This document shows positions 1-11,442 of a stretch of 64,000 nt of DNA, piece after piece; position 1 is the first letter of the stretch, and the number at the start of each line of letters is the position of its first letter. Below the pieces are notes generated by a model, which worked only from the letters and a program-made list of their open reading frames with translations, was not told the origin of the DNA and made no database searches. The position numbers and the translations under genes are program-made. The stretch is from Pegoplata infirma. Lineage: Eukaryota > Arthropoda > Insecta > Diptera > Anthomyiidae. The stretch spans positions 64,096,400-64,160,399 of the forward strand of contig OY992537.1 of assembly GCA_963921195.1 (NCBI GenBank), in the 5' to 3' direction.

Positions 1-1577
1 GAATTCGAGAACGGGCCCAACCGTTGGCTCAACCATCAATTTACAGGTATGGTCATTTGTTCTTTGGTTGGAAAGATAAATGAATGAAAATGGAAAAAAC
101 TGAAAAAAAAAACATTGGTCATGGTTTGCGTCATTTGCAGCAGCAACAATTGCAATACAGCTGGCAAAAGCATCAGCAACAGCATCATTTATAGTGTTTT
201 CGTTTAGAGAAGTTGTTAATATTGAATGCAACAATCCAGTGACAGTTGAATGATGTCACTTAAGAGCTTGGTTTATTTTTCCAGGGTATTGCTTCTATGG
301 CAATACCGGAAAAAAAGTTGTCTACTTTTGTCACGATGGCAGCACCTGCTAGTGAGACTTTAGTATCATACTAAATTTTAAAAACTCTGTAACTTACTTT
401 TGCGTGCAAATTTTTCAAATTTTATTTTATATGTAAGATATTGGATAGTTGCTACGAGTGTATGGAAAATTACATAGTTATCTGAGCAGTATTTCCTGAG
501 TTATTTGAGCCCTTACTAAGTTTTAGTATTACCTCAAGAATATTCTTGAGTTATTATTAAGACATGCGCCCCCTAGAAGGTAGTAGAAGAAATAAATTTG
601 TCTTATCTCTATATTATAGAGTCTCTGTATTTTTCCCATTAAAAGCCTTCAAGCAATTGACATCGAAATGCAGTTGAATTTTATGTTTTGCCTAAAAGTT
701 GAAGTTGGTATTTTTTTTTTTTTTTGCAAGTAAACGATATTTGATCGAGTATAAATGAAAACAACTAGAAAATCAAATTAAGATTTGACTAAAAATCGAA
801 ATGGAAATGGCATTTCAAGGAAATAACAGCATTTCTTTGGAGAAAAATCGTGCTTTAAAATGCATAGCATTTAATTTGACAATGACATGTGCAATTGCTT
901 AAGAAAAAAACAAAAAAATATATATATTTTTCTTTGAAGTATTAATCAGAACTTAAGAACTTTAATTCCAATTTTAACATGCAAAATTTTTGTTAATTCA
1001 TAATATTTTGTTTATGATCGTATAACAATCATACGCAGTGTATTTCGATATCGAATAACACAGTGCAACACAAAAAAAAAATATGGGGTTCCGACGATTG
1101 ATTCTGGTAGAGAAAGCCATAAAATTTTGTACTATATATGTCAGAATACACCAAAGCCCAAAACTCAACAAAAACACCAAAAATCAGTCAAATTCAAAAT
1201 TGCCCACTAAGGGTTAATTATTTTTGTATTTTTTTTTAATGCGCAATCTTGAACATGACTCTTTTTTGGTGTTTGTGTTAATTATTGGGCTTTGGTTTAA
1301 GGGCAACATTTTTGTAAAACATTTTATCCCCATTAATATGTTGCACAAAATATTTGCCATAATATTTTCTACAAAGTTGCTGAGCATACAAATAAACATT
1401 ATGTATCAAAAGATATATATATATTTTCTTTATTTTTCAAAAATCCAAAAAAGTTTGAAATTGTTGTACAGTGTAAACACTTCAGAGAATCTTTGAAAGA
1501 GATTCTCCTTATTTTGAGATAAGTCAATTTCCTCTGTCTTCCCACGTCTAAAGAAAATTCTATATACACGTGATCTG
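1..1577. other. AT-rich flank without a supported gene
   Basis: No gene is supported. Bases about 135-195 are CAG/CAA-rich and would read as a short glutamine-rich stretch in one frame, but stops close it on both sides. This could be an opa-like remnant of an exon or simple low complexity. The rest is A/T homopolymer and short low-complexity runs. Confidence 0.5.
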
Positions 1578-2623
1578 CACTCAAAAAAAAAACCTTGTAA
1601 AATGACAAGAAAAACTTGTAACTTTTATTTTTTGCTACCTCCTATTTGACAAAAATTTCCTTGTAATGTTACAAGCTTTTTACCAATAATTTTGTAATTT
1701 TACAAGCTTTTTACTAATAAAATTGTAAATTTACAATTTTTTTGACGCGATAAAACTTACAAGAAGGGTTTGTGATTTTACTAAATTTTTGCTATCTCCT
1801 ATTTTACGAGAATTCCTAGTAACAATTACAAGCTTTTTTTTGTAATTTTACAAACTTTTTACGAATAAAATTGAAAATTTACAACTTTTTTGGCAAAATA
1901 AAACTAACAAGGAATTCTCGTGAATTTACCAGATTTTTTTTGTAAAAAAAATTGGAAATTTGTAAAACTACAAAAAAAAAATTACAAAAAACAAGTGAGA
2001 GTGTTAAATTCGGCTGTGCCGAATCTTTTATACCCTCCAAAATGTAAAAAAAAAATAAAAAAAAAATTGTCAGGGGCGTTTGTTTTTGGGGAGGGGGTGA
2101 TGGGGGTCAGTGGGGACGTTGAGAGCACTTCCCATCCCGATAAATATAACAAATGTTTTATTTATTTAACAAAAATACAAAAAAACATGTAAAAAAAGTG
2201 TATTTTTCAGAGGTTGGTTCAGTTCTTCAAGGGGGAACTTTTTTCCCCTGAGCCGATTTTTCCCACTTACGAACTTAACCTGCCTAGGACCATAAGACAT
2301 ATTCATGCCAAATTGCAGGAGGCTAGCTCTTTTATTTTGGACTATATCGTGCCATCTACAGACGGACGGACGGACATACACAGAATGTCTTAGAATCGAT
2401 CATGGATCTATAATATACATACTTTATGGGGTCCCCGACCGATATTTCGATGCGTTACAAACGGAATGACAAAGTGAGTATACCCCCATACTGTGGTTGG
2501 AGGGTATAAAAAATGTAAATTTCGATCGAAAATTTTTTGTTAAAAAACAAGGAAAACTGTCAAATATTGTTAAATAGGATTACTAGATTTTTCTAGTAAT
2601 TTGACAAAGTTTCTTTTTGTGTG
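1578..2623. mobile_element. CAC-ended palindromic element, TG target duplication
   Basis: The left end begins CACTCAAAAAAAAAACCTTG and the right end, read in reverse complement, begins CACACAAAAAGAAACTTTG. Both ends are flanked by TG. The interior repeats short units around 'aattttacaagctttttac'. A DINE-like repeat (1991-2512) is inserted inside. There is no transposase, so this is a non-autonomous, MITE-like element whose superfamily is not settled. Confidence 0.6.
1991..2512 (+). mobile_element. DINE/HINE-like repeat, subfamily A, complete copy
   Basis: It starts 'acaagtgagagtgttaaatt', followed at once by the hairpin ATTCGGCtgtGCCGAAT and 'ataccctcc', and ends 'gtggttggagggtataaaa'. Near the right end is a GACG microsatellite followed by 'actttatggggtccc'. 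The hairpin-bearing ends, microsatellite core and insertion into an A-run fit non-autonomous Helentrons (DINE-1/HINE). That assignment is inference. The same family occurs at 9101, 18407, 32508, 33816 and 59180. Confidence 0.6.
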
Positions 2624-2649
2624 TGAGGACGAGCATTTACTCAAAACTA

Positions 2650-3150
2650 GAGATGGCCACATACGAGAGCGTGATTCACGTGATTCACGGGTGATCACCC
2701 GTGAGTGTGACTGGATTTAATTTTACTCACGTGATTGTGAGTGAGTGTGAGTGGAAAAAAAAAATTGCGTGAGTGAGTGTGCGTGAGTAAGATTTTTTCG
2801 TGAGTGAGTGTGTGTGAGTCGATTTTTTTGCGTGAGTTTGCATGATTTATTTTCTCTTTATATTTCCTTTCATACCAAAAAAAGTAACAAAAAAACTATA
2901 AAATTTGGCTTAACTTAAGATTTCGTCCCGAAAAAAGCAAAAAAAAATCTAAAAATTTCGCTGAACTTTACATTTTGCTGAAAATGATTAAAGATTTTTG
3001 ATTTTTTTTGTGTAAATAAGAGTTTTGTGAGTGTGATACAACGTGAGTGTGAGTTGTTTTAAATTTACTCACGTGATTGTGAGAGAGTGTGTGTAGAAAA
3101 AATATGCTCGTGAGTGAGTGTGTGTCAAAAATCACTTACGCGCCCATCTT
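2650..3150 (+). mobile_element. GTGAGTGA-rich inverted-repeat element, TA target duplication
   Basis: The ends GAGATGGCC and the reverse complement of GCGCCCATCTT are each flanked by TA. The interior is mostly degenerate GTGAGTGA repeats separated by A/T spacers. It holds TCACGTGA (2676-2683) and the perfect 18-bp palindrome CACGGGTGATCACCCGTG (2686-2703). Reverse-strand relatives lie at 37422 and 48765. The TA duplication suggests Tc1/mariner-type mobilisation. Confidence 0.6.
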
Positions 3151-3253
3151 TACTCGAACCATCCACTCCCCTATAATCCGCGAGTGCTTTTCGCTTATTA
3201 GAGTAATGTCTAAAATATCCCTTGTGTTCGAGGTGACAAAAGTTGATTCACTA

Positions 3254-3801
3254 CACAGAAAAAAATATGGAGGAAACAAATTTAAGTAATCACTGGTTTA
3301 AATTTAAAAACAAAAATTGAGTAATTTTTTAATTGACGCAATTAAAAATTTACTTAAAAATTTTAAAAACAATTTAAATAAATAATTTAATAAAAATTTA
3401 ATAGTTTTTTAAACTCTCATAGTTTTTTAAATTCTCGTTTGGTTTATAGTTTTTTGTGTATGTATATGAAAGTTTGTAATCGTCTTTATAAAATTTTCCT
3501 ATGTTTTTGAGACATAAATATGTTTGGTAAAGATTGAAAAAACAAGTTTTTTGTTTTTTTTTTTTTTTTTGTAAAAAAATTTAAAACTTTTTTAAACTTA
3601 AAAAAAAACTATTAGATAAATTTTGAGTAAATTTTTTATTGTGTCAATTAAAAATTTACTCAAATTTTTTTTCAAACATTTAATAAATTTTTATTAAAAA
3701 TTTACGCAATACTATTAAATCGTTTACTGGGGCAAAATTGAGTAATTTTTTACTCAATTTTTTAAAAATTTACTCAAATATTTTTTTTATTTTTTTCTGT
3801 G
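3254..3801 (+). mobile_element. CAC-ended palindromic MITE (CACAG type), TA target duplication
   Basis: The terminal inverted repeat CACAGAAAAAAAT is present at both ends, with TA on each side. The interior is made of 'aaaaatttactcaaaattt'-like units in both orientations, so most of the element folds back on itself. A second copy of the same family in the opposite orientation lies at 44542-45077. Confidence 0.75.
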
Positions 3802-3975
3802 TACCATTAGCAACTGCAATATTATTGCAAAAAATATAATCGAATAAAGACTCACCTCCAGCGTTGATGTCTGAGCCGGTCCAGATGGTACCCTTGCTAT
3901 CGATTAACCTTTGCACACACGCTACAGTAGAACATTATGTGTGTATAATAAGCTAGTTATTTGTTGAATGTTTTG

Positions 3976-4225
3976 TTTATACCCTGATAGAGGGTTCATA
4001 TAAATCCGTCCTTCCGTTTGCATCACCTTGAAATAAAGGTCTAGAACCGCATAATAAAGAGTATATTTTTGTGATTCCCGATGGATTTTAAGACGATCTA
4101 ACGAAGTCTGTCTGTTTGTCTGTTGAAAACACGCTAACTTTTGAAAGACAACTTGGATGCTCCCGAAGTTTGGCATATATGTTTGTAATTTTTCTGGTCA
4201 GGTTGGTATTGCACTTCATAAAAAA
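3976..4225 (-). mobile_element. DINE/HINE-like repeat, subfamily A, fragment
   Basis: It carries the reverse-strand right end ('tataccctgatagaggg'), a GTCTGTCTGTTTGTCTG microsatellite and the segment 'gaaaacacgctaacttttga' that also occurs at about 59340. The left part is missing. Confidence 0.6.
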
Positions 4226-4566
4226 AATTGAGATAAAATTTTTTTACCAACCCGAGTAAAAAAGAGTTGTATATAGCCGTGGCAAATTAGATCCCAAATA
4301 TGGTGGACACAATTGTTTCAAATATTATCTTCGGTTATCCTACAAGATCTGAACAGATAGTGTTATATATAATATGATACGTAAAATGGGTCTGTCTGGT
4401 TTTATCAGTTTGATCCGGACTGATACAATATAAAATAAATTGAGACTATAAGACATAAATATATATGGTTGGATATTGCTCTACATAAAGAACATATTTT
4501 TGTATATAACATTATATAATGTTATCCAACTTATATGACGTTATAAGGAGCAATATATGATCAGTA

Positions 4567-5193
4567 GGGATGAGATTTTCATGCAAATGCATGTTTTTTG
4601 TCGATAGTCTAAAAACGATATCGACCAATTATCTTTCCGAATCAAGAAATTTGCGTTAAAATGGCATCGATTTGTTTTTGCATATTTTTGCATATTTTGG
4701 TGAAAATGCATATTTTTGCATATTTTGGTTTTAAATGCATATTTTGTGCATATTTCCAACTTTTAAGTGCATATTTTTGCATATTTTGGCATAAATTATC
4801 AAAAACCCAAATTAAAATTTATTTGTTTCAAAAACTATTTTAAATTTTAAAAATTTATTTGGGAAATTAGAAAAACTATTTTTTTTTCTTTAAATTTTTA
4901 TTTAATAGATAGATAGATATTTTCTTTATTTTTTCAAATTCATTTATTATTCATTTTATAGATTGTGTTAATTGCTAAAAAATCTTGCTTATATAAAGTT
5001 TTAAATGTTACTATTTAAACCCAGTGTTCATTTTTTGCTTTTTAAGAAGTTTTTCCAATGAAAACAAGATTTTTATTGCACACATTTTATTTTTTAGTGC
5101 ATATTTTTAGGGTTTTTAGTGCATACTTTGAATTTTTTAGCGCATATTTTAAGCGCATATTTTCGATTTTTTAGTGCATGAAAATCTCATCCC
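4567..5193 (+). mobile_element. GGGATGAG-ended MITE, TA target duplication
   Basis: The ends GGGATGAGATTTTCATGCA and its reverse complement are flanked by TA. The interior is full of 'tgcatatttttgcatatttt' repeats. A second full copy is at 36551-37106 and an eroded one at about 60650-60895. The TA duplication suggests a Tc1/mariner-type MITE. Short ORFs across the left end of both full copies are shadows of the repeat. Confidence 0.8.
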
Positions 5194-5264
5194 TAATGAT
5201 CAGTTATAATGGTTTTAAATTATATTTAATCGTATCAGTTTTCTCCAACTGATATAATTATATA

Positions 5265-5677
5265 CCCGACTAAAAAAAAATAATGCGGCGCCATATATCA
5301 TTTGATCCCAAAAATGGAGGATCCAAAAATGTACAATTATGTCTTATAAGATCAAATTTGATATAATAAGATATAATCAGATCCCAAAAATGGAACGGTA
5401 AATATTATCTAATTTGATATTACAAAAAATTAGATCTAATAAGATATGATAATATATAATTATATCTTATTAGATCTAATATTATCTACAACATCAAATT
5501 AGATTAAATTTACCGTTCCATTTTTGGGATCTAATTATATCTACTTATATCAAATTTGATCTAATAAGATATAATCATATATTTTTGGATCCTCCATTTT
5601 TGGGATAAATTGATAGATCAATTTATATATAATTATATTACAAAATATATGATTATATCAAAACTTTTTTACTCGGG
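5265..5677. mobile_element. CCCG-ended near-perfect palindrome, TA target duplication
   Basis: The ends CCCGACTAAAAA and the reverse complement of TTTTTTACTCGGG are flanked by TA. The interior is almost a complete palindrome centred near 5455 ('ccaaaaatggaggatcc' on one arm, 'ggatcctccatttttggg' on the other), rich in 'agatataat' units. Nested in the 4251-5819 element of the same end type. Confidence 0.75.
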
Positions 5678-5819
5678 TAGACCCAATTTACATATCACAT
5701 TATATATAAGGTTATCCCGCTAGATCATAAAATATACCCGTAGATACTTATTAAAGTAATTGTATCCGCCATATTTGGGATATAATTAGTCATGAACTTT
5801 TTTTCTTTTTTTACTAGGG

Positions 5820-6429
5820 AATAATTAATAATTTTTTTTTACTAAAAATAATTTATTTGTAGCCAAAATGTTTAAATAATTTCTGTTCACGTTAAAAAAG
5901 AATTGTGGAGTGTATTCATAGATTCGGCCAAGTCTTATTAAAATTTTCTACTTGCTTTTACATACATTTTGTTTAAAAAGAAAAATAATTGCTTTGACAA
6001 AACTATTTTTATATGAGTTTTGATTTGCATAACATCAGTTTTGCTTTTCTTTTATAATTTGAAAATACACACAACTATTAACATACTTTGAAATTCTTTG
6101 ACCGTATTTATAAGGTTGAGTAAAGTTCTATGAATAAAAAAAAAAAAATGAATAATTTTTATTTCACATACATATGAAACAATTATGCACTATACACACA
6201 CACTCATTGTATATGCGTGTGTATTCAGCAGAACTTCATCCGTATAACTTTCAGAAACTGTATATTTAAATTTTAATATTAGAAACCATATGAATAAAAG
6301 AACAAAACCAATTCGAGTTGGTAAATTAATGAATGACTGAATGAAAAGAGAAGTTACCAACACTGCATTGCTAATTAAGAAAAAGTTTATCAAAACGTAA
6401 TATTTAATTTGTGAAAAAAAATATTTTGT
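5820..6429. other. AT-rich spacer without a supported gene
   Basis: I see nothing assignable. Around 5880-5960, 'aagtcttattaaaattttctacttg' looks like an eroded DINE-like left end on the reverse strand. The one longer open frame here overlaps the following AATTCGAA repeat and has no recognisable domain. Confidence 0.35.
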
Positions 6430-6870
6430 TTTGAAAAATATCAATTATAATTCGTAAAAAATTATTGTAATTTGAAAAAGATCACTGTAATTCGAAAAAC
6501 TTATAATTCGAAACTTAAATTGTAATTGGAAAAATATCAATTAAAATTCAGTTGACATTATTCGAATTACAATTGATATCTTTCGAATTGCAATTGATCT
6601 TTTTTGAATTACAATTGTTTTTTTTTTCGAATTACAATTAAAATTTATCAAATAATAATTAAGCTTTTCCGAATAGCAATTGATTTTTTTTTCAAATTAG
6701 AATTGTGTTTTTTCAATCTACAATTGATCTTTTTGAATTACAATTAGAATCTTCGAACTACAATTGGAATTTCTGAATTGCAAATGGCATTTTCAAATTA
6801 CAAGTAGAATCTTCAAATTACAAATGGAGTCTTTTAATTACAAATGAAATGTTCGAATTAAAAGTACATC
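6430..6870. repeat. Degenerate AATTCGAA/TTCGAATT repeat, folding back near 6560
   Basis: Units of about 18-20 bp are repeated, mainly as 'aattcgaaaaatatcaa' on the left and as the reverse complement 'gaattacaattgat' on the right. The orientation switches near 6555-6570, so the block can form a long imperfect hairpin. No clean element ends were found. Confidence 0.6.
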
Positions 6871-6879
6871 GAATCTTCG

Positions 6880-7089
6880 TCATGCAGAAGGGGTTATGGA
6901 GGGGTAATAGTGCCCACAAAATAACATTTCGTAATTTTTCTCCATTTCGCATAGATTTTAAGATGTAAACAAAATACCAAATTGACGTCCTTTGGGCAGT
7001 TAAGAAAAAATATTTATTATTTTCTTCCCCTCTCTCCCATAAGCAAGTTTCTGGGCAATCGGTGGGTGCCCTTTGAAAGACCTCCCTTG
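6880..7089. mobile_element. Harbinger-like CAAGGGA element, right-end fragment
   Basis: The right end reads 'gggcaatcggtgggtgccc' and then 'cctcccttg', followed by TTA. It matches the right end of the complete element at 61987-62466 ('ggacaatcggtgggtaccc'). No left end is visible. Confidence 0.5.
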
Positions 7090-7092
7090 TTA

Positions 7093-8410
7093 CCCAGTAA
7101 AAACTTCTATTACCAAGTAATGAGGTTTTCGCCTTTAAATAGATGGTGGTAGCTAGTTACTATGTTGGTGAAACACTCATTATTTTAACATGGCGATGTC
7201 ATTGGAGTAATGACCGCATACCCACTCGCTTACGAGAATGCTACTGAAAAACTACATACATTAGTACCACAAATAATAAGCTACTAGTAGCCCAAAAATA
7301 ACTCGTTACCCACTACTTACAAAAATGCTACCAAATAACAGCATACATTAGTCCCAAAAATAAGTAGCTACCAGTAGCCCAAAAATAACTCGTTTCCCAC
7401 TCCTTACAAAAATGCTACCAAATATCAGCTTTTGATTCTTTTAATAAATTTTTAACTTGGGGCAACTTCCCCCAATATGAAATTGAACAAGTTCATGTTA
7501 AACGCGTTTATTTTAAGAGCAACCAATCGGGCAAATGTGGAAATGGAAAAGATCCAATGTGCCAACGGAACCAATGTTTACGTTGATATCCTTCCCTCCA
7601 AATGTTTCATTGTAAAATTCAAATATTACAGGACCGAAAATATATCTTGGAACCTCGTAGAAAGGGACATTTGGCTACTTAGGACATTACTAATAACAAA
7701 TATATAGAAGCGACTTCTGCTCAGCCAATGGAAACCGCATTAAACACCATCTTAGGTCTATATAAGAGTGAGTTAGGTTTTAAGGGAAATACTGTCTGTG
7801 ATGGTTTTTTACCGGCTTTAACATACTTTAAACAACAAGGCAAAAAAAAGTTAAATTAAAATTTGGAGAACACCACAAAATTTCTAGAAAAAAAATAACA
7901 ATTTAGAAAAAGTCAATTAAAATTCAGAAAACTTCAATAAAAGTTATGTAAAGACTAATTAAGGCTCATAAATCACGATCAAGTGTCAGCTAGATACAGT
8001 TTTCTGAATATCAATTTGGTTTTCTAAACTTTTTTTTGCCTTGTCTCAATTTTAATCAGAATTCCTGAATTTAAATTTCTGTTAACAGAGTTTTATTAGA
8101 AAAAGTAGATAAATGTTAATCTTTTTTAAGCTAAATGTGCAAGTTCTTTTTAAATTTGGTTTAGCATTTTTTTGATTTCATTAAAAAAAAAATTATTTAG
8201 ACAACTATCAGATATTTTAAATCGTATTTACCAGTAACCTGTTCTGTATCAGGTTATCGGTAACTCATTATTTATTAACAAGATGTAACCGGTTTTGTAT
8301 TAGGCTATCGGTAACTCATTATTTGTTAACAAGAAGTAATGGAGCAGGTAACGAGCCCTCATTACATAGAATGCAGGCGGTAATGGGGACTTATTACAAA
8401 GTTTTTACAG
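7093..8410. mobile_element. CCCAG-ended element with an 88-bp tandem repeat
   Basis: The left end CCCAGTAAAAACTT follows TA. The right end, in reverse complement, is CTGTAAAAACTTTGTAATA, an eroded version of the same terminus. About 2.4 copies of an 88-bp unit start near 7221, 7309 and 7396 ('cccact' then 'cttac'). An open frame at 7477-7707 has a less AT-rich composition but no recognised domain. Confidence 0.5.
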
Positions 8411-8589
8411 TTATTCACAATTTAAAAATCTGGCAACGAAGAAATTGATCTGGGATCGCCAAAATACGTTATGGAGGAGTAAGAGCCCATAGGGCACAAA
8501 TTTCCTCTATTTTGCTTCATCTCGCTTAGCTTTTGAGAAATAATCATAATACAAACCTAAATAGGATAAATGAGTGTATTACTTAAGTT
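8411..8589. other. Short spacer resembling the 6.9-kb repeat
   Basis: The stretch 'ttatggaggagtaagagccc' resembles 'ttatggaggggtaatagtgcc' near 6893, so this is probably a second eroded fragment of that repeat. No gene. Confidence 0.3.
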
Positions 8590-8880
8590 CAAAAAAGTGT
8601 TTCTACATTTTGGAGAGTATAAAAGATTCGGCACCAAAGAATTGAACACTCACACTTGTTTTTTGTACATTTGTTAAGAAAATGGAACAATTTTTTGATA
8701 AAAAAAAAAAATTATGTAATAAAAATTTTATGAAAAATTTAAAATTAATGTAAAAAAAATTTATAAAAAAAAAACTTTGATGCAAAAAAAAATTGATGAA
8801 AAAATAAATAAAAAAACTGATGTAAAAAAAAAATTGATAAAAAATAAATTTGATGAAAAAATTGTTAAAAAAATATGAAA
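8590..8880 (-). repeat. DINE-like subfamily B end plus GATG/A-rich array
   Basis: 'gagagtataaaagattcggc' followed by 'aacactcacacttg' is the reverse-strand left end of subfamily B. It runs into a degenerate tandem array of 'gatgaaaaaaaa' units (8690-8880). Translations of this array on the minus strand give Phe/Ile/Lys/His-rich artefacts. Confidence 0.65.
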
Positions 8881-8883
8881 AAT

Positions 8884-9100
8884 GCCTGCGAATTTTATAC
8901 TCTTGCCCAAAACATTAAATCATGATAATCATGTTTTGCGAAAGATTTGGGTGTACTTGTTAAAGCAATGTTTTTTTTAGAAAAAATAATGTTATATTAC
9001 TTTGATATTCCATGCAAAACAAATTTAAATATCAGTCGAGGACCACATTAAAAAACCAAAAGAGCTGTACATTTCGTAAGTGAGTGCAAAAATAAGTGCA
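8884..9100 (-). mobile_element. DINE-like subfamily B, interrupted copy (first part)
   Basis: It starts 'tgcctgcgaattttatactc' and contains 'gatttgggtgtacttg', 'aataatgttatattactttg' and 'gtacatttcgtaagtgagtg' in the same order as the copies at 17594 and 33051. It is broken by the subfamily A insertion at 9101-9732 and resumes at 9733. Confidence 0.65.
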
Positions 9101-9732
9101 AACAAGTAAAAAAGTTAAATTCGGCCTTGCCGAATGTAGTGATACCCTCCACAATTTCAAAAAGATTATTGCAAAAAACTTTAGTTAAAAGGAAATAACT
9201 TAAAAAAAAAAAATTAAAAAAAAAAAAAATCCGCGAAAAAAAATTTTGGTAAAAATAAAAATCCGCGATTTTTTTCTTTTTTTGTCAAAAAATATGTTCG
9301 TACTTGTTAAAATACCATTTGGTGCTCAATTATGTTCACATATGTCAACCAGAAGCCGAATTAAAGCATTTTGTATTTTTAGGTTATGTTGAATGTACTG
9401 AAATTTTTGAGGTGTGCTTACATTTTCGTTCATAACTTTTGAACCGCTGAACCGATATCGCTCAAATGCAATACCAAACTTCTCGGGAGAACTTCCAATA
9501 AATATGTTAAGTTTCAGTCATCTCTGTGCAATATTTTTTCCGATAGAGCATTTTCCACAGACAGACGGACAGACGGACAGACGGACAGACGGACATCGCT
9601 AGAATGTCTTAAAATCGATCGGGCATCATGAATATATATACTTTATGGGGTCCCAGACCGATATTTCGATGAGTTACAAACAGAATGACAAACTTATATA
9701 TACCCTCTATCACTAAGTGGAGGGTATAAAAA
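9101..9732 (+). mobile_element. DINE/HINE-like repeat, subfamily A, complete copy
   Basis: The left end is 'aacaagtaaaaaagttaaat' with the hairpin ATTCGGCcttGCCGAAT. The right end is 'atcactaagtggagggtata'. A GACA/GACG microsatellite lies at 9559-9594. It is inserted in an A-run of the subfamily B copy around it, consistent with the A/T target of Helentrons. Confidence 0.65.
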
Positions 9733-10550
9733 GTGTTTGTGGAGAGTGTAAAAGAGTTGGCACCAAAGAATATAACACTCTAACTTGTTTTATGTACATT
9801 TGATAAACAAATGGAAAATTTTTATGCGAAAAGCTTAGACTTAGTGAAAAAGTAGTTTTGGTAAAAAAAATGTTTTTTTTTCACGAAAAACAAAATTATG
9901 TTAAAAAAAATTTAATGAACCCAAAATTTTTGGTGCAAAAACAATTTTGATGAAAAAAAGTTTTTGATGACAAGAAAAATTTTTGATTTAAAAAAAACTT
10001 GATGAAAAAACAATATGAAAAAAAACTGATGAAATAAAATTTATGAAAAAAAATATGATCAAAAAAAATTTATGAAAAAAATATTTTGATGAAAAAAAAA
10101 AAAATTGATGAAAAAAAATTTGATAAAAAAAATTGATAAAAAAAATTTATGAAAATTAAAATTATGAAAAAATCAAATTTGATGAAAAAAAAAAATTGAT
10201 GAAAAAAAAATTGATGAAAAAAAAAATTGATAAAAAAATTATGAAGAAAAAAAGTTTGATGAAACACAAAAAATTTTATGAAAAAAAAAAGATTGATGAA
10301 AAAAAAGTTTGATGGGAAAAAAAAAATTGTTGTAAAAAAAATTTATGGAAAAAAAATTGATGAAAAGAAAAAAATTTGATTTAAAAAAAAAATTTATGAA
10401 AAAAAAAATTTTATGAAAAAAAATTATGAAAAAAAAAATTTGATAAAAAAGTGATGAAAAAAAAACAAGTTTGAAAAAATTTGATGAAAAAAAAATTTGA
10501 TGAAAAAAAAAATTTTATGAAAAAAAAAAAAATTATGGAAAAAAAAGCAA
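9733..10550 (-). repeat. Subfamily B remainder plus long GATG/A-rich array
   Basis: Bases 9733-9870 continue the subfamily B copy ('gagtgtaaaagagttggcac' to 'gcgaaaagcttagactt'). From about 9870 to 10550 there is a degenerate array of 'tttgatgaaaaaaaa' units with variable spacing and A-run length. No unit is exactly repeated, which suggests slippage plus drift. Confidence 0.65.
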
Positions 10551-11215
10551 AGTTTTTTTTAGAAAAAATAATGTTATATTACTTTGCTATCACCGTACAA
10601 CACTACTTTTAACACCAGAACGAGACCTTATACACTTGATAGCAAGCCCCTCTGGAGTAAAACTGCATTTACAGTTTTTCATTCGGTGATCATTTGTCCT
10701 TCTTAGAGGACTTTAAAGATTTGAAGGACCTTTAAAGAAAAAAAATTAAAAAAATAGTTTTACTTATCCTACGATGCTGAAAAAAAAATGAGAGAGTAAA
10801 GTCTCCTCGATTATTTAAATATGTTTGTTTCGTCATATCAGGTTTAAAGGATGCCAATAAGGTCATTTTAAAACTTTGTCCTTTAATATCCTTTAGAATT
10901 TCCAGCCGATTTTTCTGGAAAAAATATATGTTAAGGACATTAATATGCACCAACACATTGTTAAATTAAATCTTTCTCACTTTGTTAGTTTGGTGTAGAA
11001 AACAAGTTAGATTTTTTTCAAAGATAATTAGTTGATATTTGGATAGCTATGTGTAACTAAACTAAAATATTTTTAGTTATATAGAAAAACTTATTTTTTT
11101 TACACTTAACTAACAAAGTGAGAAGGATGAAATTTAACAATGTGCTGGTCCATATCAATGTCCTTAACATATATTTTTTCCGGAAGAAATGAACATTTTT
11201 GGTAAAAAAAAAATT
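10551..11215. other. Spacer with a 250-bp fold-back
   Basis: It begins with a subfamily B fragment ('gaaaaaataatgttatatta'). The segment 'taaaactgcatttacagttt' near 10660 recurs near 16440. Bases 10924-10991 and 11105-11176 are inverted copies of each other ('caacacattgttaaatt' against 'aatttaacaatgtgctg'). No gene is supported. Confidence 0.45.
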
Positions 11216-11442
11216 TTATGAAAAAAAGTTTTTGATGAAAAGAAAAATTTTTTGATGTAATAAAAAATAAATGGAAAAAAATATAAAAAAAAAATTTTGG
11301 TGAGAAAAAAATTGATAAAAAAATTTGATGAAAAAAAATTTATGAAAAAAAAAATTTATGAAAAAAAAAAATTTTGATGAAACAAAAATTAATGGAAAAA
11401 AATTTTTGATGAAAAATAAAAAATTGATAAATAAAATATAAT
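11216..11442 (-). repeat. GATG/A-rich array
   Basis: Degenerate tandem 'gatgaaaaaaaattt' units of the same type as at 9870-10550. A minus-strand reading frame through it is a compositional artefact. Confidence 0.6.

Larger units (their letters stand above)
4251..5819. mobile_element. CCCG-ended palindromic element, AA target duplication
   Basis: The left end is CCCGAGTAAAAAAG and the right end, in reverse complement, is CCCTAGTAAAAAAA. AA flanks both sides. Internal arms match in inverted orientation ('cccaaatatggtgg' near 4290, 'ccgccatatttggga' near 5766). Two younger elements are nested inside, at 4567-5193 and 5265-5677. Confidence 0.65.

Noticed and set aside
1..600. Glutamine-rich exon from CAG/CAA stretch
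   Set aside because: The frame closes within about 20 codons and no splice-supported continuation is visible.
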